The notes beneath the pieces are model-generated. The model had not been told where the DNA came from and made no database searches. It worked only from the letters and a program-made list of their open reading frames with translations. Positions 58,644 to 64,000 of a stretch of 64,000 nucleotides of DNA are shown piece after piece (within the stretch, counting starts at the first letter, position 1; each line of letters begins with the position of its first letter). The DNA comes from Margaritispora aquatica (lineage: Eukaryota; Ascomycota; Leotiomycetes; Helotiales; Discinellaceae). The DNA lies in NCBI GenBank assembly GCA_007644065.1, contig VJWN01000033.1, forward strand, positions 62,001 to 126,000, given 5' to 3'. The position numbers and the translations under genes were made by a program.

Positions 58644-59819
58644 AGACACAACCCAAGCGTACGGTACCTAAGACATACTTACTAAGATTGGTAGAAATCA
58701 AATCTCCTCAAGGGCTTGCATTAGAAGTGCTATCATGATGAAAATTGCATGGAATAGCTACCTTATCTTGTACCGAATGTATTTCCATCAAAACTCCATG
58801 ACATTCAATTTCTTCGACTGCAAAGTATCTAGGTAGGTACTGCTCGCTATGAACAATAACCAAGATAGCATGACCGATGATGCAGCTCTCATTTTCCACA
58901 TTTTCCACTCCTCGTCATCCCTCCTGAAAATGACTTTCCCCCCACCCGCAAAAGGGCCGGTCTCCATCATCATCATCATCACCATTATCAAGTGTGCCTT
59001 ACACGCCCGCCAAAACGGAATCTACTTACATGGCATATGTATAAAATAAAGAACAATTCCTCAAGGAAAGACACCTCACCAGCTCCAACAATATAAAATT
59101 TTCAATATTTAGTCCCTCCCTCCCTAATTCTCTGCTTTGAACAAGGTATATAAATCTATATGTTGGCATCAGCCTACCTTCCAACTCGTCGTCACCTAAC
59201 TATCTCTCCCTCTATCTGACTTTCTAAATACGTATGAAACGTAAAAATGTAGGCATGAATTTAAGCTTAAGCTTAATCCTAGGCTTAATCTTAGGCTTAG
59301 GTCTGAAGTCAGTCTCAGCTCGGTGTTCGTGTCGGTGTTGGTCTTAGTGTTCGTGTTGGCAGCGCGGGCGACGAGTTGCGATATCGTGTTATTATGGGGC
59401 TTGAGGTTTGAGATTTGAGGTTTGAGGAGTAATGAATGGGTGAATGAATGAGTACGTGGGTGAGGTCCTGCCTTGCAGCCGTAAGGTAATAAGGTAAGGT
59501 CAGGCTGGATGACTGAGCATTCGCTAGGGAGGTACGGATGTTTATATAAGTATGGTATGGTATGGTAGGCATTGTCAGGGTTACTGGTTACTGTTGTCTC
59601 CCGACATGTCATATTTCACGCTTGGATCACACTATCTTAAGCACTTTTTCACAAGGGTATCATATCATATCACGATAAACAAGGTTGTAGACAGAACAAA
59701 TACACTTTCATACGCTTTTTTCATTCATTCATTCGTTCCTTCGTTCATCCGTTCAATTTTTACAAATTAAAGTATTGAGTATCTACACCCACGTTCCACA
59801 TCCCACCAGCACCACCTAT
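58644..59819. other. Intergenic, 1.2 kb, convergent 3' flanks
   Basis: Between the RTA1-like stop and the lyase stop. It contains a short ATC run (58965-58985), a degenerate CTTAAG/CTTAGG tandem at about 59260-59300 and an ATTC tandem near 59720-59745. No gene seen. Confidence 0.5.
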
Positions 59820-62657
59820 CTACAACGCCCCCGGAATCAGCGCCAAGTTCTGAATAGCAGCTAGCCCATACTGCGCAGCATCATTCGTCGCCAACCACGC
59901 CGCCTCATCGACAGCGACCAGAACATCGGGTCCCACAATGTGCGTGGTATTCCACCCCGCATCGGCCTTCAAGCCATCGGTGCCATAGAAGTCCTTCCAT
60001 GCTCTTGTTGCCAAGCTCGTGTTGCTGTTCGTGAAGGCATTATACGCCGCCAACCGCGTGTGCGCTTGGTACAAGTTCAGTGAGCCGAAGCTGGCTCCAT
60101 AGCGCGCCTTCTGCTCCGCAGCCGTCGCGCCAAAGTAGTAGCAGTAGTCGAGCCAGGCATTCTTGAAGCCGGCGGGGAGGCTGGGGCCGAAATACTCGAT
60201 GGCTTCCGAGATGACTTCTGGCAGGCCGAAGACGGACGAGAGATGCGACACGGAGATGATGCCGGTGTTGTTGGGGTCCAAGGGGGGAGGGCTCAAGGTG
60301 CTGGTTTCCAAATCGTACAGTCCTGAGCCGGTCACGAAACCGTTCTTCAGGTTGGCGATGCTGGTCATAGTGCCGGTGAGTTTGGCCTTGGCCTCCTCCC
60401 ATCGCGGGCCGCGCCTTTCCCAGGCAATGAGCCACCCGGCTGCGAGGGACGACCAGTCGGTTCCGAGACTGAACGCAACGGTTGCGTTGGGCGTAGGAAC
60501 CCACCCATCGGTGCGGACTTTGCGCTGGGGATCGAGAAAGCCGTAGGACTTGTCCACGTCGAGGAGCTCGTCCATGAGCTCGCCAATGCGCTCGTCGCCG
60601 CCAGAGAGGTAGTAAAAGTATTTCCTGTACTGGGGCTGTGAGATACGTGCTTGTTTGGCACTGTCGCTGAAATGCTGGACTCCGTGACGGGTGCCGAGAC
60701 CCTTCCAATCACCGATATGGTACACGTCTACCTCGCCCGAGTGCCGGGTAAGTGCTTCGGCAAAACGGTACACGTCTGCGCGGCCGGTGCGGAGGAAGTA
60801 TTGCCAGAGGAAAAGATCGGGAGAGAGTTCTGAGTTGTCCCATGCATATCCACCAACATCGTATCTCCAGGTGTGGCGATCCGTGTCATAGGTGTGCATG
60901 AAATCTCCATAATCGAGGAATCCGTACCATTTTCTTTGCTCTACTTGGTCTTTGTAGTACTTGAACATGAAGTCAAGATTCGATTCGATGGCAATTGCTT
61001 TAGCATTGTTGGGATTGGGAAGTGCCCAGTATGTCCCGATCGCTTTGGTCTCATGGAGGTGTTCTGGTGTTGCGACAAGTACAGGAGGATTGTTGACGTA
61101 TTCTGTCAATCCAGCGAGTCTCTTTCTTGCTGGTGTTTGCTCAAAGGCAAAGATGGATATTTCACTGGTTCTTGCGATTCCGTAGGGAGTGTTGAATCCT
61201 CCCTCCCAATCCTCATAGGTCAAGTCGAGGGCAGCCAGTTGGTTGGTGTAATTCTTCGCTCCTTGCCCAAGTCCATCGTGGTATGGACGAAGGTCAAGTG
61301 GCTCTCCTGCTGGATCATAGAGCCACAATGTGATCTCACCTAGATCAGTTGCTGCATTTGAGATATCGAGACCACTTGGGTAACGCTTCCAGAAATCACG
61401 GAGGCCAAGTGCCAGTCCTCCGGTTGTGGCTCCACCTAGTTATGTGTTAGAATGAATTGTTATGACTTGAGATACTTAGAGTAATGACTTACCAAGATAA
61501 GCCAAACCTCCCGCTCGAGTTCCACCTGGAATCTTGATCCAACCCTGGCCAGGCTTCGTTCGCTTCTTGAGCGTGAAGCCATCAGCAGACAATTGGGTCA
61601 AACTGTAATCTCCCCAAGTTGGAATCCATTGAATTGCAGAAGAAACACGTGTATTCCAAGTTGAGATGTTCGCCAGCTTCTGACCATCATACTGTGCGGT
61701 CCTGATTGCTGTCCCCGGATCTCTTCTGAGACCAGTGATTCCCTGCACAGCTTCGTTCAAGAGACCGCCGTCAACACCAGCAATTCTTACATGTCGATTG
61801 TAAAATTCCTCGCCTGCAAGAGGAACGCTGAAGCGAACACCAAGCCCAGTGATCAGATTCTTCTCGGCAGCTCCGTCGAACACAACACTGTGCACCAGAC
61901 GAATTGAATCCGCATTCACGTAAAGGTAGAATCTCAAAACGAATGGGAGCCAATCCGCATGTACTCCTCCATCGCTGACCTGGTGGATTCCATTGACTGT
62001 AATCAAGGCACGTACATCATCGGCATCCACGGTGACATTCTGAATCTTGCTTCTAAAGTTGAAGTACTGGATCGAAGAGTTTCCACGGTTTTCGGAATTT
62101 GAGGCGACATCTGATTGCGACTGAAGCACCAGTCGTCCATTTGTTCCAACTGTCTTCCCACTAGCAGTTTTGATACTTGAAATGATGATACTGCCGCTCG
62201 TTGGGAAGATTGCGGTCAAGTTTCCAGTGTTGACGGTGATTGCAGAGGGTGACTCTCTGATATCCAATCCTGTGTTACGGCGGTGGTGATGTCTTGGCTT
62301 CCTGACAGCCAAATGCGACTTTTGGGCTGTGATAGTATACGTATCGGCGATAGCTGCTGAAGCAGGGATGGCATGGCCGGTCCATTTTATAGAACCATCC
62401 GCCCATTGTCCAGTCACCCATGATTGCAAGTCAACCTCGCCATTGGCACTTGATGCGACGAAATTGGTGGTATTGGCAGGAAACTGGCCCTCGGCCCATG
62501 GAAGACCAAAAGTTGTTCCCAAATTCAATGCTGGTTTTCCCTCAAGCCAGTGAACAGTTGCCGAGCTGGAAGAGTTGGATGTCGTAGAATTTGACCAGGA
62601 AAATGCTGTGCTAAACAAGGAGCAGAGAGCCAGGTAGCGAGCAACTTGAGGAGCCAT
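59820..62657 (-). CDS. Secreted rhamnogalacturonan exolyase, PcRGLX/YetA type (PL26)
   Basis: Two exons (61493-62657 and 59820-61435) around a 57-bp intron, phase 1, give 926 residues. The start is the ATG at 62657, because it opens a signal peptide (MAPQVARYLALCSLFSTAFSW); an in-frame ATG 39 codons upstream would mask it. A Ser/Asn-rich, heavily N-glycosylatable stretch follows. The three-part layout of PcRGLX fits: an N-terminal beta domain (VHWLEGKPALNLGTTFGLPWAEGQFP), a central beta-sandwich (ADWLPFVLRFYLYVNADSIRLVHSVVFDG) and a C-terminal alpha/alpha toroid (YKDQVEQRKWYGFLDYGDF, HIGDWKGLGTRHGVQHF, SLGTDWSSLAAGWLIAWERR). In Penicillium this enzyme releases unsaturated disaccharide ends from the pectin rhamnogalacturonan I backbone. 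No sugar transporter or other CAZyme is adjacent. Confidence 0.88.
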
Positions 62658-64000
62658 GATTAAGGTACTTATGAACCAAATCTGACAGCGCCAGCATGAG
62701 ACGGAACCACACTCGACTTGATGGATGCGGCTTAAGAGACAAGCCGAGAATATTTCCTTGGGGCGTAGAAACATTTATATGTAAATCTCTCCACGATTCA
62801 TGATTCATCTCCGAGTTCACCGGAGCCAAAAAGCATGCCAAGACATTATCTTCGGTGCGATGTTATCACGACATATCCTTTTCACCATTTCTCATCCACA
62901 TGGCACAATGTCAATCACAGGGCAGCTCTCACATCCAGGCCATCGAGGAAGAAGGGTTCCACCACTTCAGCAATTCACCAATCGGTGGGTGTCCGCTTCA
63001 CCTTCTCCGCCGCGCCGGGTACATGGAGGATGTAGCTCTCCACATCTCCTCATGTCTTCATCTCCCGCCTGCATATGGTGGTGGTATGTTCCTGAATCTA
63101 TATGGCTTGGCTATGATGGAATGATGTGTGCGTGCCAGGGATTGCATTGCGGAAGAAAGTATAACGAGATTTGTATTATCCGGGGAACTTGGCGACGGAG
63201 AGACAAGCCAACGCGGGGTATCGGGTCAATGTTGTTAATTTTGGTCTGGGGTAGGAAAAGAACATTAATAAGGCACCTGCAGAACAATCAAAACAGGATT
63301 AATTCAGATGATGGATATCCCCAAACTATTCGATAGCACATGAACTTGACTCCTGTACACCTGAAATTGCACCAAGGAAGTTTACTGGCTGGCCCAGGAA
63401 AATCAAGTAGAATAAAGTAGAATAAAGTAGAATAATGTACAATAAAGTAAAAAATTAATTGCAATTTCGGTAGCCAAGATATTCCAGACATCCTAGACAC
63501 CCTACAGTAGACACCACCCATGGGGAGAGCATGATAGATAATATATCCTGAGATGATCATCTTATGATCTTCACCAGAGCGCATGAAACTTTCAGCTTAT
63601 TGTCATATGTATGCATCCTCAGAAAGTCGATCTTGTCCAATCTTCCTCAAATACCGGAAATGTAACCACTGGTTAAGGGTAGGTAGGGTAATGCGGCCCA
63701 CACACTTGCCTGTTATCATATCGTATTCCAATCGATCCTGACTTTCAAACGATCAACGACCTGGAGGAAACATAAAATAGATATATTTTTATTTTGTAGC
63801 TCAGAACAAATCGATTGACCGGCAAAGTACTATGAACACTAACTAGCACGTGTGAGTTACTTAGCAAGTATAACAAAATCATTTTTTTATCAGAAGGAAC
63901 AATGCAATTGCGAAACCAAGGTACAAAAACATAAATTGACATGTCATATTGTACTATGGATACTATAGATACCAGGTCAATGACTTAGAGAAGTTGACAA
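62658..64000. other. Promoter of the lyase and unassigned sequence to window end
   Basis: The 5' flank of the lyase gene. Three to four units of an AATAAAGTAG tandem lie at 63408-63445. The small frames at 62800-63336 lack coding features. Nothing else is recognised up to the window edge. Confidence 0.45.

Overview
The window looks like a nuclear chromosome segment of a filamentous ascomycete. Genes are split by short introns (mostly 46-60 bp, some 114-191 bp) with GT...AG ends and CTAAC/CTGAC-type branch sites. The protein families are typical of Pezizomycotina: an NDT80/PhoG-like regulator, a 2EXR protein, an RTA1-like protein, a Zn2Cys6 regulator, a PcRGLX-type lyase and a fungal formate dehydrogenase. 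Helotiales (Leotiomycetes) fits best in my judgement, but that is inference. No rRNA gene, secure tRNA, CRISPR array, prophage or intact transposon was found. Exon structures were derived by hand from splice signals and reading phase.

Layout. 0-9 kb: a partial basic protein, a repeat-rich 624-residue nuclear-type protein and an NDT80-family transcription factor, all on the minus strand. 9-20 kb: mostly gene-free, with one unrecognised 255-residue protein at 13.7-14.6 kb. 20-32 kb: NAD-dependent formate dehydrogenase with a probable mitochondrial leader (plus), a seven-helix receptor-like protein with a long tail (minus) and an F-box protein (minus). 32-36 kb: AT-rich ground with two fragments that look like ends of dead genes and a frame-broken small secreted-protein gene. 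36-42 kb: a single-pass membrane protein divergent from Elongator subunit 5, which converges on an alpha/beta-hydrolase. 42-48 kb: a gene-poor stretch full of microsatellites and purine tracts. 48-52 kb: an Mso1-type secretion protein, ribosome-biogenesis factor MAK16 and a 2EXR protein, all minus. 55-63 kb: a Zn2Cys6 regulator divergent from an RTA1-like membrane protein, then a 926-residue secreted rhamnogalacturonan exolyase (PL26 type).

How they work together. Most genes are independent housekeeping or regulatory genes (translation: ELP5, MAK16; secretion: Mso1-like; C1 metabolism: formate dehydrogenase). The one pairing that suggests joint function is the regulator/RTA1 divergent pair at 55.4-58.6 kb, whose 0.9-kb shared promoter carries about 17 copies of an 8-base tandem repeat. 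The NDT80 factor and the pectin lyase both fit a plant-biomass-degrading lifestyle, since XprG/VIB-1 relatives control extracellular hydrolases, but nothing here shows that they are linked. I did not find a convincing new biological system. The best leads are the regulator/RTA1 promoter, the two orphan proteins (1.5-3.3 kb and 13.7-14.6 kb), the dead-gene patch at 33-35.6 kb and a possible second formate dehydrogenase isoform.
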